From contig NZ_JASZYF010000004.1 in assembly GCF_030317115.1 (NCBI RefSeq), forward strand, positions 310,001-374,000: a DNA stretch of 64,000 bases, in the 5' to 3' direction. The notes under the pieces are model-generated. The model ran no database searches, was not told where the DNA came from, and was given only the letters and a program-made list of their open reading frames with translations. Each line of letters begins with the position of its first letter. Position 1 is the stretch's first letter. This document shows positions 41,893-51,268 of the stretch, piece after piece. The DNA is from Variovorax gracilis (GTDB lineage Bacteria; Pseudomonadota; Gammaproteobacteria; Burkholderiales; Burkholderiaceae_C). A program made the translations under genes and the position numbers.

Positions 41893-42876
41893 ATGAGCAA
41901 AGCCGTCCGCATCGACCGCCACGGTGGTCCCGAGGAACTGAAGATCGTCGACGTCGAAGTCGGCGATCCAGGTCCCGGGGAGATCCGCATTCGCCACAAG
42001 GCGGTGGGTCTCAACTTCATCGACACCTACCAGCGCAGCGGGCTGTACCCGTTCCCCATGCCGCTGCAGCTCGGCATGGAGGCCTCCGGCGTCATCGAGG
42101 CGGTGGGCGAGGGCGTCTCGCACCTCCAGGTTGGCGACCGCGCGGCCTATGCCAGCCAGCCGCCCGGCGCCTACAGCGAGGTGCGCGTGATGCCGGCCAA
42201 GTGCGTCTGCAAACTGCCGGACGCGATCTCGTTCGAGACCGGTGCGGCCATGATGCTCAAGGGCCTGACCGCCCAGTACCTACTGAAGAAGACCTTGCCG
42301 GCCGAAGGCCTGCAGCCCGGTGATTTCATCCTGTTCCATGCCGCGGCGGGTGGCGTCGGCCTGATCGCATGCCAGTGGGCCAAGGCTTTGGGGCTCCAAC
42401 TCATCGGCACTGCGGGCACCGATGCCAAGTGCAAGATCGCGCTGGACCATGGCGCGGCCCACGCCATCAACTACAGCACCGAGAACTTCGCCGAACGCGT
42501 CAAGGAAATCACCGGCGGAAAGGGCGTGAAGGTGGCCTACGACTCGGTGGGCAAGGACACCTTCGAAGGCTCGCTGGCGAGCCTGCGGCCCTTCGGCCTG
42601 CTCGCGGTCTTCGGCAATGGTTCGGGGCCGGTGGCCGCCTTCAACCTCGGCACCTTGGCCAAGGGCTCGTACTACGTGACCCGGCCCACCTTGTTCTCGC
42701 ACATTTCGACCCGCGAGAGCACGCAGGCGATGGCGGACGACCTGTTCGCGGTCGTGGAGAGCGGCGCGGTGAAGATCCCGATCGACCAGCGCTATGCACT
42801 GGCCGACGTGCAACAGGCGCACCGGGACCTCGAAGCGCGAAAGACCACCGGCTGCACCATCCTGACCCTGGACTAG
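41893..42876 (+). CDS. NADPH:quinone oxidoreductase, MDR superfamily
   Basis: A 327-residue soluble enzyme of the QOR family. The N-terminal part IRHKAVGLNFIDTYQRSGLYP near 34-54 and the Rossmann segment LFHAAAGGVGLIACQWAKALGLQ near 147-169 are canonical for quinone reductase 1. No zinc ligands, normal length, AGGAGC before the ATG. Reduces quinones, usually by one electron, using NADPH. Monocistronic by position. Confidence 0.94.
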   Translation: MSKAVRIDRHGGPEELKIVDVEVGDPGPGEIRIRHKAVGLNFIDTYQRSGLYPFPMPLQLGMEASGVIEAVGEGVSHLQVGDRAAYASQPPGAYSEVRVMPAKCVCKLPDAISFETGAAMMLKGLTAQYLLKKTLPAEGLQPGDFILFHAAAGGVGLIACQWAKALGLQLIGTAGTDAKCKIALDHGAAHAINYSTENFAERVKEITGGKGVKVAYDSVGKDTFEGSLASLRPFGLLAVFGNGSGPVAAFNLGTLAKGSYYVTRPTLFSHISTRESTQAMADDLFAVVESGAVKIPIDQRYALADVQQAHRDLEARKTTGCTILTLD

Positions 42877-42881
42877 GCGAG

Positions 42882-44540
42882 CTACTGCAACGCGCCGAGT
42901 CGTGATTCGCGCATCCGGGTGGGCGCCAGGGCTCCGGCCGATTCCAGGATCGGATACGCGATCGAGCAGATGTGCGAGTTGATGCGCTTGAGCTCGGAGA
43001 TCAGGTCGATGTGCAGCGAACTGGTCTCGATGCTCAGCGTGGTCTGGTCCGACAGGCGCCCGAGGTGGGTCGTCGCGTAGGCCCGCTCCAAGTCGCGGAA
43101 GCGCGCCTTCTCCTCCAGCAGCTTCTGCGCGTCGCGCACGTTGCCGTTCAGGAACACGCTCATGCTCAGCCGCAGGTTTGCGACCAGCCGCTCGTGCAGC
43201 TCGACGATCTCCCGCATGCCGGCCTCGGAGAAGTTGCGCTGCGGCTTGATCTTCTTGTCCTCGATGTCGATGATCACCCGCTCGATGATGTCGCCGATCT
43301 GCTCCATGTTGATGGTGAAGCTGATGATGTCGGTCCAGCGGCGGCTCTCTTCCTCGCCCAGTGCCTCGCGCGAGATCTTGGTCAGGTAGTACTTGATGGC
43401 GGAGTACAGCTCGTCGACCGTGTCGTCGAGATTCCGCAGTTCCTGCGCGAGCCGAAGGTCATTGTTCCGGATCACGTTGAGCATGCCGATCAGCATCGTC
43501 TCGACGACGTCCGCCTGGTGCAGTGCCTCGCGCGCGGCGTTCGAGATGGCGAGTGTGGGCGTCGACAGCGCCGACGGATCCAGATGCTGGGGCCGTCGCG
43601 TTGCGGCGGGCTCTTCAGGCTCGGGCAGCAGCTTCATGACGAGCCGGGCCACCGAACTGGTGAGGCCGATGAAGCCGACGCTCACGATCACGTTGAAGGC
43701 CAGGTGATAGAGCACGACCAGTTGCGTGGCGTCCGAGATGTAGGGCTTGACCTCGCGCAGCCACAGGCCGACGAAGGGCGCTGCGATGGCCACGCCGAGC
43801 AGCTTGAAGACGAGGTTGCCCAAGGTCACCTGGCGAACCGCGACGGACGACTTCGCGGTGGTCAGCACCGCGAGCAGGCCGCTGCCGAGATTGGCGCCGA
43901 GCACCAGGCCCAGCGCCACGTCGAGCGGCACCACGTTGGAACTCGCCATGGCGGCAACCAGCAGCACGACGGCGAGACTGGAATAGGCCAGGATGGCGAG
44001 CCCTGCGCCGATGGTGATTTCCAGCAGGACATCGCTGTTGATCGAGCTCAGGACCGCACGCATCGCGGGACTGTCGAACAGCGGGCCGGTGGCCTCGACC
44101 ACGAGCTGGAGGGCGAGAAGCATCAGCCCGAGGCCGATCAACACCCGCCCGACACGGCCGGCCGCGCTGGACGGCCGCGTGATGAACAGCACGACCCCCA
44201 CGAAGATGAACAATGGCGACAGCCATGAAAGATCCGCCGAGAACAGCACCGACATCAGCGCGGTGCCGATGTCCGCCCCGCGCATCACCGCGAGCGCCGC
44301 CGGCAGGGTCACCAGGCCCTGGCCGACGAAGGAAGAAGTCATCAGCGAGGTCGCCGTGCTCGACTGCACCAGCGCAGTCACGCCGATGCCCGACAGGGCC
44401 GCCGTGAACCGGTTGCGCATGCTGTGCACGAGAATTCTGCGCAGGTTCGCGCCGAAGACGCGCAAGACGCCTGTGCGAACGAGATGGGTACCCCACACCA
44501 GCAGCGCGATGGCTGCGAGCAGATTCAACAAGTGCTTCAT
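42882..44540 (-). CDS. Na/Pi cotransporter family protein with PhoU-like domain
   Basis: A 552-residue membrane protein. The N-terminal half (about 1-310) has the repeated QSSTATS-type motif (VTALVQSSTATSLMTSSFVGQG near 54-75) and a second, degenerate copy near AYSSLAVVLLVAAMASSNVV. The C-terminal half is a PhoU-like helical domain (about 340-540). It probably imports or exports phosphate coupled to sodium. The gene stands 47 bases behind lspA on the same strand, so it may be read through from the ribF-ileS-lspA unit. Confidence 0.93.
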   Translation of the reverse strand: MKHLLNLLAAIALLVWGTHLVRTGVLRVFGANLRRILVHSMRNRFTAALSGIGVTALVQSSTATSLMTSSFVGQGLVTLPAALAVMRGADIGTALMSVLFSADLSWLSPLFIFVGVVLFITRPSSAAGRVGRVLIGLGLMLLALQLVVEATGPLFDSPAMRAVLSSINSDVLLEITIGAGLAILAYSSLAVVLLVAAMASSNVVPLDVALGLVLGANLGSGLLAVLTTAKSSVAVRQVTLGNLVFKLLGVAIAAPFVGLWLREVKPYISDATQLVVLYHLAFNVIVSVGFIGLTSSVARLVMKLLPEPEEPAATRRPQHLDPSALSTPTLAISNAAREALHQADVVETMLIGMLNVIRNNDLRLAQELRNLDDTVDELYSAIKYYLTKISREALGEEESRRWTDIISFTINMEQIGDIIERVIIDIEDKKIKPQRNFSEAGMREIVELHERLVANLRLSMSVFLNGNVRDAQKLLEEKARFRDLERAYATTHLGRLSDQTTLSIETSSLHIDLISELKRINSHICSIAYPILESAGALAPTRMRESRLGALQ

Positions 44541-44587
44541 GGAAGAGAAGCACTATATAGCCATAGGCCTCCCACGACGCTGGGGGC

Positions 44588-45085
44588 TTACTTGCCTCGC
44601 TTGACTCGCCTCAGTTCATCGAGGATCAGGCAGATCGCGCCGATCGTGATGGCGCTGTCGGCCACGTTGAAGGCCGGGAAGTGCCGCCCGGCCAGGTGGA
44701 AGTCCAGGAAGTCCACCACGTAGCCATGCATCATCCGGTCGATGACATTGCCGATGGCGCCGCCGAGGATGGCGGCCATCGAGAAGCTGAACAGCTTCTG
44801 CCCCGCGTGGGACTTGAGCATCCAGATGATGAAGATCGCCGCCGCGATGCCGATGCCCATGAAGAACCAGCGCTGCCACCCCGCCGCGTCGGCGAGGAAG
44901 GAGAAGGCCGCCCCGGTGTTGTGGGCCCGCACGACGTTGAAGAAGCTCGTGACGTAGGTCGCATCGCCGAGCTTGTAGTAGCCGAGGATCAGCGTCTTGG
45001 TGAACTGGTCGATGATGACGATCACGAGCGCGAGGCCGAGCCAGGGCCAGATCCCGAGGCCCGAGGCGGAGGAACGGCGCGCCAT
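44588..45085 (-). CDS. lspA: Lipoprotein signal peptidase
   Basis: A 165-residue inner membrane aspartic protease that removes signal peptides from diacylglyceryl-modified prolipoproteins. Four helices are predicted. The catalytic aspartates are D116 (GNVIDR) and D143 (FNVADS), with NTGAAFS near 56-62. The ATG at 45085 overlaps the ileS stop by one base (TGATG), which shows coupling. The order ribF-ileS-lspA is conserved across proteobacteria. Confidence 0.97.
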   Translation of the reverse strand: MARRSSASGLGIWPWLGLALVIVIIDQFTKTLILGYYKLGDATYVTSFFNVVRAHNTGAAFSFLADAAGWQRWFFMGIGIAAAIFIIWMLKSHAGQKLFSFSMAAILGGAIGNVIDRMMHGYVVDFLDFHLAGRHFPAFNVADSAITIGAICLILDELRRVKRGK

Positions 45086-47928
45086 CAGGCGACCGTCCTC
45101 GCTTCGCCCGCACCGTAGAGGTTGCTGGTGCAGCGTCCGCAGATGGCCGGATGCGCAGGGTCGTGTCCCACGTCGTCGCGCCAATGCCAGCAGCGCTCGC
45201 ACTTCGTCGCCGCGCTCGCCGTCACGGTTGCAGACAGCGCCTCGCCGGCGACCAGTTTCACTGCCGACGTAATGAAGACGAACTTGAGGTCGTCACCCAG
45301 CGATGCGAGGAGCGCGTGGTCCTCGGCGGGAGCGCCGAGGGTCACATTGGCCTGCAGCGACGAGCCGACCTGGCCGGCCGCGCGCACGGTCTCGATCTCC
45401 TTGTTGACCGCGTCGCGGATCTCGCGGATGCGGGTCCACTTGCCGAGCAGCGCTTCGTCGGGCGTGCCGAGATCGCTGTAGGTCTGGACGAAGATCGACT
45501 GGCCGTCGCCGCAGAACTTCCACGCCTCCTCGGCCGTGAAGCTCAGGAACGGCGCCATCCAGCGCAGCATCGCCTGCGTGATGTGCCAGAGCGCCGTCTG
45601 CGCACTTCGGCGCGCATGCGAACCGGGCGCGGTCGTGTAGAGCCGGTCCTTCAGCACGTCGAGGTAGAAGGCGCCCAGGTCTTCCGAGCAATACACCTGG
45701 AGCTTGGCCACGACCGGGTGGAACTCGTAGACCTTGTAGTGTGCGAGCACCTCGGCCTGGAATTGCGCGGCACGGCTCAGTGCGTAGCGGTCGATCTCGA
45801 GCAACTGGTCGAGCGGCACCGCGTCCTTCGCGATGTCGAAGTCGCTGGTGTTGGCCAGCAGGAAGCGCAGCGTGTTGCGGATGCGGCGATACGCGTCCAC
45901 CACGCGGGCGAGGATCTTGTCGTCGCCGGCGATGTCGCCCGAGTAGTCGCTCGCGGCCACCCACAGGCGGGTGATCTCGGCGCCGAGCTTCTTGTTCACG
46001 TCCTGCGGGTCGATGCCGTTGCCGAGCGACTTGCTCATCTTGCGGCCCTGGCTGTCGACCGTGAAGCCGTGCGTGAGCAGGCCGCGGTAGGGCGCGCGGC
46101 CTTCGAGTGCGGAGGCGATCAGCAGGGACGAATGGAACCACCCGCGGTGCTGGTCATGGCCTTCGAGGTAAAGGTCGGCCTCGGGCCCGGTCTCGTGGTG
46201 GACGTTGGGGTGCGTGCCGCGCAGGACGTGGAAGAAGGTCGAGCCGGAATCGAACCACACCTCGAGGATGTCGGTGCTCTTCGTGTAGTGGGGCGCGTCG
46301 GCGGCGCCGAGGATCTCCTCGGCCGTCACTCGGCTCCACGCCTCGATGCCGCCCTTCTCGACGATGTCGGCGGCCTGGTCGAGGATCTCCATCGTGCGGG
46401 GATGCAACTCGCCCGAATCCTTGTGCAGGAAGAAGGGGATCGGCACGCCCCAACTCCGCTGGCGGCTGATGCACCAGTCGGGCCGGTTGGCGATCATGTC
46501 GTGCAGGCGCGCCTTGCCGTTCTCCGGATAGAAGCTCGTCTGCTCGATGGCCTGCAGCGCGGTCTGGCGAAGCGTCTGTGGCGCCTTGTCCTTGGTGAAC
46601 ACGCCTTCGCCCTCGTCCATGCGGATGAACCACTGCGCCGCCGCGCGGTAGATCACCGGCGTCTTGTGGCGCCAGCAATGCGGGTAGCTGTGGGTGATGG
46701 TCTCGGTCGTCATCAGCCGCCCGGCGTCGCGCAGCGCCTGGATGATGACCGGCACGGCCTTCCAGATGTTCTGGCCGCCGAAGAGCGGAAAGTCCGGGGC
46801 GTACGAGCCATTGCCCTGCACCGGGTTCAGGATGTCGTCGTAGGACAGCCCGTGCGCTATGCAGGAGTTGAAGTCATCCACGCCGTAGGCGGGCGAGGAG
46901 TGGACGAGGCCGGTGCCGTCGTCGGCCGTGGCGTAGTCGGCCAGGTAGATGGGCGACAGGCGGCGATAGCCGGCATCGACGTCATACAGCGGGTGCTCGA
47001 ACTCGAGGCCGCCCAGCTTCTCGCCCTTGACGGTGGCGAGCACCTTGCCGTCGAGCGCATAGCGGTTCATGCACATCTCGACCAGCGAGGCGGCCAGAAC
47101 GAGCAGCCCGCGTTCGGTGTCGACCAGCGCGTAGTCGAGCTCCGGGTTCAGGTTGATCGCCTGGTTGGCGGGGATGGTCCACGCGGTGGTCGTCCAGATG
47201 ACCGCGAAGGCATCCTTGCCGAGCGCGGGCAGGCCGAAGGCGGCCGCGAGCTTCGCCGGGTCGTGCGCCTTGAAGGCAACGTCGAGCGTTTGCGACTTCT
47301 TGTCGGCGTACTCGATCTCGAATTCGGCGAGCGAGGAACCGCAGTCGAAGCACCAGTACACCGGCTTCAGGCCGCGGTAGACAAAGCCGCGCTCGATCAC
47401 GCGCTTGAAGGCGCGGATTTCGCCGGCCTCATTGGCGAAATCCATCGTCTTGTAGGGGTGGTCCCATTCGCCCAGCACGCCCAGGCGCTGGAAGTCGCTC
47501 ATCTGCTGGGCGATCTGCTCGGTCGCGTAGGCGCGGCTCTTGGCCTGCATCTCGTCGCGGCCGAGGTTGCGGCCGTACTTCTTCTCGATCGCGTTCTCGA
47601 TCGGCAGGCCGTGGCAGTCCCAGCCGGGCACGTAGAGCGCGTCGAAGCCTTCGAGCTGACGCGCCTTGGTGATCATGTCCTTCAGGATCTTGTTGACCGC
47701 GTGTCCCATGTGGATCTGCCCGTTGGCATAGGGCGGGCCATCGTGCAGGATGAACTTGGGTGCGCCGTGGCGCGCGTCGCGAAGGCGGTGGTAGAGGCCT
47801 TCGTCGTTCCATTCCTTGACCCAGCCCGGCTCGCGCTTGGGCAGGTCGCCCCGCATGGGGAAGGGGGTGTCGGGCAGGTTCAGCGTGGCGCGGTAGTCGG
47901 TACCGCTGTCAGTCTTGTTGTCGGCCAT
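45085..47928 (-). CDS. ileS: Isoleucyl-tRNA synthetase
   Basis: A 947-residue class I aminoacyl-tRNA synthetase that charges tRNA-Ile and edits valine. HIGH motif H73-M-G-H76, KMSKS at 630-634, an editing domain between them, and a C-terminal zinc site with the CERCWHW and CGRC pairs near the end. The ATG at 47928 is the conserved start. It lies 109 bases behind ribF and overlaps lspA. Essential housekeeping gene of normal length. Confidence 0.98.
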   Translation of the reverse strand: MADNKTDSGTDYRATLNLPDTPFPMRGDLPKREPGWVKEWNDEGLYHRLRDARHGAPKFILHDGPPYANGQIHMGHAVNKILKDMITKARQLEGFDALYVPGWDCHGLPIENAIEKKYGRNLGRDEMQAKSRAYATEQIAQQMSDFQRLGVLGEWDHPYKTMDFANEAGEIRAFKRVIERGFVYRGLKPVYWCFDCGSSLAEFEIEYADKKSQTLDVAFKAHDPAKLAAAFGLPALGKDAFAVIWTTTAWTIPANQAINLNPELDYALVDTERGLLVLAASLVEMCMNRYALDGKVLATVKGEKLGGLEFEHPLYDVDAGYRRLSPIYLADYATADDGTGLVHSSPAYGVDDFNSCIAHGLSYDDILNPVQGNGSYAPDFPLFGGQNIWKAVPVIIQALRDAGRLMTTETITHSYPHCWRHKTPVIYRAAAQWFIRMDEGEGVFTKDKAPQTLRQTALQAIEQTSFYPENGKARLHDMIANRPDWCISRQRSWGVPIPFFLHKDSGELHPRTMEILDQAADIVEKGGIEAWSRVTAEEILGAADAPHYTKSTDILEVWFDSGSTFFHVLRGTHPNVHHETGPEADLYLEGHDQHRGWFHSSLLIASALEGRAPYRGLLTHGFTVDSQGRKMSKSLGNGIDPQDVNKKLGAEITRLWVAASDYSGDIAGDDKILARVVDAYRRIRNTLRFLLANTSDFDIAKDAVPLDQLLEIDRYALSRAAQFQAEVLAHYKVYEFHPVVAKLQVYCSEDLGAFYLDVLKDRLYTTAPGSHARRSAQTALWHITQAMLRWMAPFLSFTAEEAWKFCGDGQSIFVQTYSDLGTPDEALLGKWTRIREIRDAVNKEIETVRAAGQVGSSLQANVTLGAPAEDHALLASLGDDLKFVFITSAVKLVAGEALSATVTASAATKCERCWHWRDDVGHDPAHPAICGRCTSNLYGAGEARTVA

Positions 47929-48037
47929 GGAAGGTTCCAGAAATCTGCGCTGCCTGGCAACGCTCGAGGGATCGATGGGGCGTGCGGCCCTTGCAGGCAA
48001 GGTGCGGCCGGACGCGGCGGAAAGCGAAGGTTCCGCT

Positions 48038-49075
48038 CTAAATTCGGTCGCGCGTGGTCTGGCGATGGGTCTCGGCGTGGGTGGAGGCAAAGAACGCACG
48101 CGCGTCGCGGCCATCCTTCGCGATGCCCGCAGTCAGGGCTTCGAGGCTGGTGTAGCGCAATTCGTCGTGCAGTTTGTGCAGCAGTTCCACGCGGACGATT
48201 TTACCGTAGGCACCTTCGGCACCGAGGTGGGCGGGCCAATCGAGGCAATGAGTCTCCAGGAGCACCCGGCCGGCGTTGACGTCGTTGGCGTCCAGCGATG
48301 GCCGCACGCCCAGGTTGGCGACCCCATGCAGCGGGGCTTCGGTCAAGCCGTGCACGAGCACCGCGAAGATGCCGCTCGCGGCGGGTTTCCAATGCTTGAA
48401 GCGCAGGTTGAGCGTGCGGAAGCCGTCGTCCTGGCCGGGGGACGAGGCGCCCAGCGCGCGGCCGAGCTTGCGCCCGTGCACCACGTGGCCCGAAATGGCG
48501 TAGGGCCGGCCGAGAAGGGCGTGCACGTCGTTCATCCGGCCTTCGGCCAGCGCCTCGCGCACTGCGGAGCTGGACACGCGCAGCCCGTGGACCTCGTAGC
48601 TGTTCATCCGCGCGACATCGAACCCGTTCTCGTCGCCGGCGCGGTCGAGCATCGCGTAGTCGCCGGCGCGCTTGGCGCCGAAACGGAAGTCGTCGCCAAC
48701 CAGCACATAGCGGGCGCCCAGGCCTTCGATCAGCACGTGCTGGATGAATTCATCCGGCGTCTGCGAGGCGAGCCGGCCGTCGAAAGGAAGGACGATGGTC
48801 TGCGCCACGCCACCCGCCGCAAGTTCGGTGAGCTTGTCGCGCAGCGTGCCGATGCGGGCAGGCGCCAGTTCCGGGCGCTTGGTGAGCGCCGCGAAGTAAT
48901 CGCGCGGATGCGGCTCGAAGGTCAGCACGCAACTGGGCAGGCCGCGCAGGCGCGCCTCGGTGTTGAGCAGGCCCAGCATGGCCTGGTGGCCGCGGTGCAC
49001 ACCGTCGAAGTTGCCAATGGTCAGGGCGCAGGCGGGAGCCACGCCCGGATGCCGAAATCCCCGAAAGACCTGCAT
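48038..49075 (-). CDS. ribF: Bifunctional riboflavin kinase/FAD synthetase
   Basis: A 345-residue enzyme that makes FMN and FAD. The N-terminal FAD synthetase domain shows [14 protein letters not shown] near 22-35 and the SSSAVREAL segment. The C-terminal flavokinase domain has [13 protein letters not shown] and [10 protein letters not shown]. The ATG at 49075 is the family start (MQVFRG); the frame to 49123 passes through a palindrome and is not used. First gene of ribF-ileS-lspA. Confidence 0.97.
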   Translation of the reverse strand: MQVFRGFRHPGVAPACALTIGNFDGVHRGHQAMLGLLNTEARLRGLPSCVLTFEPHPRDYFAALTKRPELAPARIGTLRDKLTELAAGGVAQTIVLPFDGRLASQTPDEFIQHVLIEGLGARYVLVGDDFRFGAKRAGDYAMLDRAGDENGFDVARMNSYEVHGLRVSSSAVREALAEGRMNDVHALLGRPYAISGHVVHGRKLGRALGASSPGQDDGFRTLNLRFKHWKPAASGIFAVLVHGLTEAPLHGVANLGVRPSLDANDVNAGRVLLETHCLDWPAHLGAEGAYGKIVRVELLHKLHDELRYTSLEALTAGIAKDGRDARAFFASTHAETHRQTTRDRI

Positions 49076-49102
49076 GGGTTGGTATCTTTTTGATAGCACT
49101 TC

Positions 49103-49121
49103 GTGCCCATGGAATGGGCAC
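49103..49121. promoter_or_regulatory. Perfect inverted repeat upstream of ribF
   Basis: GTGCCCAT (49103-49110), GGA, ATGGGCAC (49114-49121): a perfect 8-bp inverted repeat with a 3-base spacer, 28 bases upstream of the ribF ATG. It may be an operator or leader hairpin. No FMN riboswitch features were recognised. Confidence 0.45.
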
Positions 49122-49135
49122 ATCAGGGGCGTTTT

Positions 49136-49159
49136 GTCACAAAGCCGGTATATTGTGAC
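49136..49159. promoter_or_regulatory. Inverted repeat upstream of the HNH gene
   Basis: GTCACAA (49136-49142) and TTGTGAC (49153-49159) form a perfect 7-bp inverted repeat with a 10-base spacer containing TATAT. The half-site orientation is opposite to that of a CRP site. Possible operator for the divergent ribF/HNH region. Confidence 0.4.
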
Positions 49160-49240
49160 TCAGTGCGTCGTGTGCAAGCCCTTCGGGCGCGCATCATGTC
49201 CTGGTCTTTCCGTGGTTCTCTTTTCTCGAGGAGGCGTGTG

Positions 49241-49798
49241 GTGAAGGTCTTGAAGCTGTCGGCCCAAGGGCTGCCCCAATCGTGGATTTCGCTCGAACAA
49301 GCGGTGATCCACTATGCCTCCGACGAGGTTCGCTGGGAGGTGGGCGCGCAGGTCGCGGTGTTCAGGGGCGGTCACAACGCCGTCACCGGCCAGCAGTCGC
49401 AGATTGCCATCAACAGCATCATCGGCACCAAGGGCGTGCCGCGCATCAATCCCTTCACCCAGCGGCCCGGGCTCACCAACAGCAAGCTGTTTGCGCGCGA
49501 CCGGAATGTCTGCGCCTATTGCGGCGGCCATTTCCACGAGGAAGAACTGACGCGCGAGCACATCATCCCGTTCGCGCAGAAGGGCATCGACACCTGGATG
49601 AACGTGGTCACGGCCTGCCGGCCCTGCAACCACCGCAAGAGCAGCCGCACTCCCGAGCAAGCCGGCATGTCCCTGCTGTACGCCCCCTACGTGCCCAGCC
49701 TGTGGGAGGACTTCATCTTGCGCAACCGCCGGATCCTGGCAGACCAGATGGAGTTCTTGATGGCCCACCTGCCGCAGAGTTCGCGGCTGCACGGGTAG
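49241..49798 (+). CDS. HNH endonuclease domain protein
   Basis: A 185-residue protein with an HNH/McrA-type nuclease fold. Two zinc cysteine pairs, C91-C94 and C126-C129, flank the EEELTREHIIPFAQKG core with its His and the NVVTAC strand (Asn). The GTG at 49241 is selected because GAGGAGG lies 6 bases upstream; longer frames with ATG at 49196 or 49103 lack this. Such stand-alone HNH genes are conserved in beta- and gammaproteobacteria with unknown role; no restriction methylase is adjacent. Confidence 0.88.
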   Translation: MKVLKLSAQGLPQSWISLEQAVIHYASDEVRWEVGAQVAVFRGGHNAVTGQQSQIAINSIIGTKGVPRINPFTQRPGLTNSKLFARDRNVCAYCGGHFHEEELTREHIIPFAQKGIDTWMNVVTACRPCNHRKSSRTPEQAGMSLLYAPYVPSLWEDFILRNRRILADQMEFLMAHLPQSSRLHG

Positions 49799-49805
49799 TC
49801 GCGGC

Positions 49806-51185
49806 TCAGTAGGTCAGTTCCAGCACGCTGACTTCGCCTTGCGTGGCGGGCCAGGCCTGACCGGTCACGCGCTCCCCGTTGAATTCGGACTCCACGGCGC
49901 GGGGCGCGTCGCTCGGGAGCTTGATCTTCGAGCTCGAGACGCCCGATCCCTTGGGCGGGACGCCCGGCAAAGCGGTCTGACCGTCGAAGCGCATGGTGTC
50001 GCGTTCGGCGTCGAAGTAGCCGCGAGGCCGGGTGAGGATCACCAGCGCGCGGGCATCGCGATCCGCCTCGGCAATGCGCTCGGGCCGAAGCTGGACCACG
50101 CCGCTGGAGCGTGGAAAGGGGCTGCGATAGATATGCGTGGTGGCGTAGCCAGGCGCGCTCAGGACGAATTCGTAGGACGTGTTCGATTGCGCCGCGAACG
50201 GCCCCCAGTGCCCGTCCTGTGCAATGGTCTGCTCCCAAGCCGGCGGGCCGCGCCGCGTCCCGGTCGCGGTGTCCACGGCGAAGACTGCCAGGCGACCTCC
50301 GGTCAGCGGCAGGTTGTTGACGAACGCGCCGCTGGCCTGATCGAGTGAATCGAGGCCGAGGCCGGTGACCTTGCCCGACAGGACGATCTGCGATTCGGGC
50401 GCCGGTTGGAGCGTGCGCGGGGCTTCGCCGGTCAGGAAGCGCCAGGTGGCATCGAAGGCGGCTGGCGAGAAAGAGGTCTCGCGGTGGTCGACACGCGGCA
50501 GCACCACATTGGTCGCGCCCTTGAGCGCCGGCCCGTCGAAGCCGATGTGGGTCGCCGTGCCCTTGGCGCCGATCCAGATGCCGTCAGGCTGCGCGTACTT
50601 GTCGTTGTTGTCCGAGCGAAGGGTCAGCCACTTCACGCCGGGCGTGACCTCGTCTCCATTGCCGTTCTTGGGCGCATTGAGTTGCTGCATGAACGGGCTC
50701 AGCCCCGAGAACTCGCTGCGCTCGCGCAGGCCTTTTACCGCCCAGATGCCATGCGCGGGGTTCCCGCCCAGCACCACGTGGCTCACGACCTGGTCGCCGC
50801 CACCGTTCTGCACGTAGTTGCGGATGGTGTTGCCGCCACGCGAATTGCCGATCAGGATGACCTTGCTCGCACCGGTGGACTTGAGCACGTGGTCGACTTG
50901 CACTTTCAGGAAAGCCATCGATTCGGCGGTCGAACTGCGTCCCGGCTGGGCGACCGTGTCGTCGTCGCGAGCCAGTGGAAAGGGCTGGTCGACCGCGAAG
51001 AGCCGCTCACGCGGCCAGCCGTTGGACTCGAAGCGCCAGATCGTCGTCTGCCACAGCGCTGCCGAATCGCCGTTCCCATGCATGAACACGATCGGGGGAC
51101 GCTCCTGGGTCAGGGGTGCTGTGGTGCAGGCTGCGAGCATGGTGGTGGCGAGGCCAATGGCAATCAAATGGCGGCGAGTGTGCAT
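49806..51185 (-). CDS. Alpha/beta hydrolase lipoprotein, lipase-like, with C-terminal beta domains
   Basis: A 459-residue predicted outer-envelope lipoprotein (lipobox LAAC, Cys20). The N-terminal half is an alpha/beta hydrolase with oxyanion region VFMHGNGDS near 33-41 and nucleophile Ser in GNSRGG near 112-117; a catalytic His is likely in RVDHRET. The C-terminal half (about 260-459) looks like two beta-sandwich domains. It resembles triacylglycerol lipases or polyester depolymerases of Comamonadaceae, but the substrate is not certain. It lies behind a terminator, so it has its own promoter. Confidence 0.85.
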   Translation of the reverse strand: MHTRRHLIAIGLATTMLAACTTAPLTQERPPIVFMHGNGDSAALWQTTIWRFESNGWPRERLFAVDQPFPLARDDDTVAQPGRSSTAESMAFLKVQVDHVLKSTGASKVILIGNSRGGNTIRNYVQNGGGDQVVSHVVLGGNPAHGIWAVKGLRERSEFSGLSPFMQQLNAPKNGNGDEVTPGVKWLTLRSDNNDKYAQPDGIWIGAKGTATHIGFDGPALKGATNVVLPRVDHRETSFSPAAFDATWRFLTGEAPRTLQPAPESQIVLSGKVTGLGLDSLDQASGAFVNNLPLTGGRLAVFAVDTATGTRRGPPAWEQTIAQDGHWGPFAAQSNTSYEFVLSAPGYATTHIYRSPFPRSSGVVQLRPERIAEADRDARALVILTRPRGYFDAERDTMRFDGQTALPGVPPKGSGVSSSKIKLPSDAPRAVESEFNGERVTGQAWPATQGEVSVLELTY

Positions 51186-51197
51186 TGCAAATTCCGT

Positions 51198-51237
51198 CTA
51201 AAGAGAAACGCCCGTCAGCTTGAGGCCGACGGGCGTT
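51198..51237 (-). terminator. Rho-independent terminator of the acyl-CoA dehydrogenase operon
   Basis: AACGCCCGTC (51207-51216) pairs perfectly with GACGGGCGTT (51228-51237) around an 11-base loop. On the minus strand the stem is followed by TTTCTCTTT, so it ends leftward transcription from the acyl-CoA dehydrogenase genes before the hydrolase gene. Confidence 0.75.
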
Positions 51238-51268
51238 GCGTGCTATCGGAAGCGACTGCGGGTCGACG

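Noticed and set aside
45151-48279. A 1042-codon open frame on the plus strand opposite ileS
   Set aside because: It is antisense to a complete isoleucyl-tRNA synthetase; long mirror frames are expected in such GC-rich DNA, and the translation is Arg/Ala/His/Val-rich low-complexity without any domain.
49134-49154. TTGTCA and TATATT as a promoter for the HNH gene
   Set aside because: The boxes are only 9 bases apart, far from the required 16-18.
49103-49240. ATG start at 49103 for the HNH protein
   Set aside because: The added residues run through two palindromes and lack a ribosome site; GTG 49241 has GAGGAGG in front.
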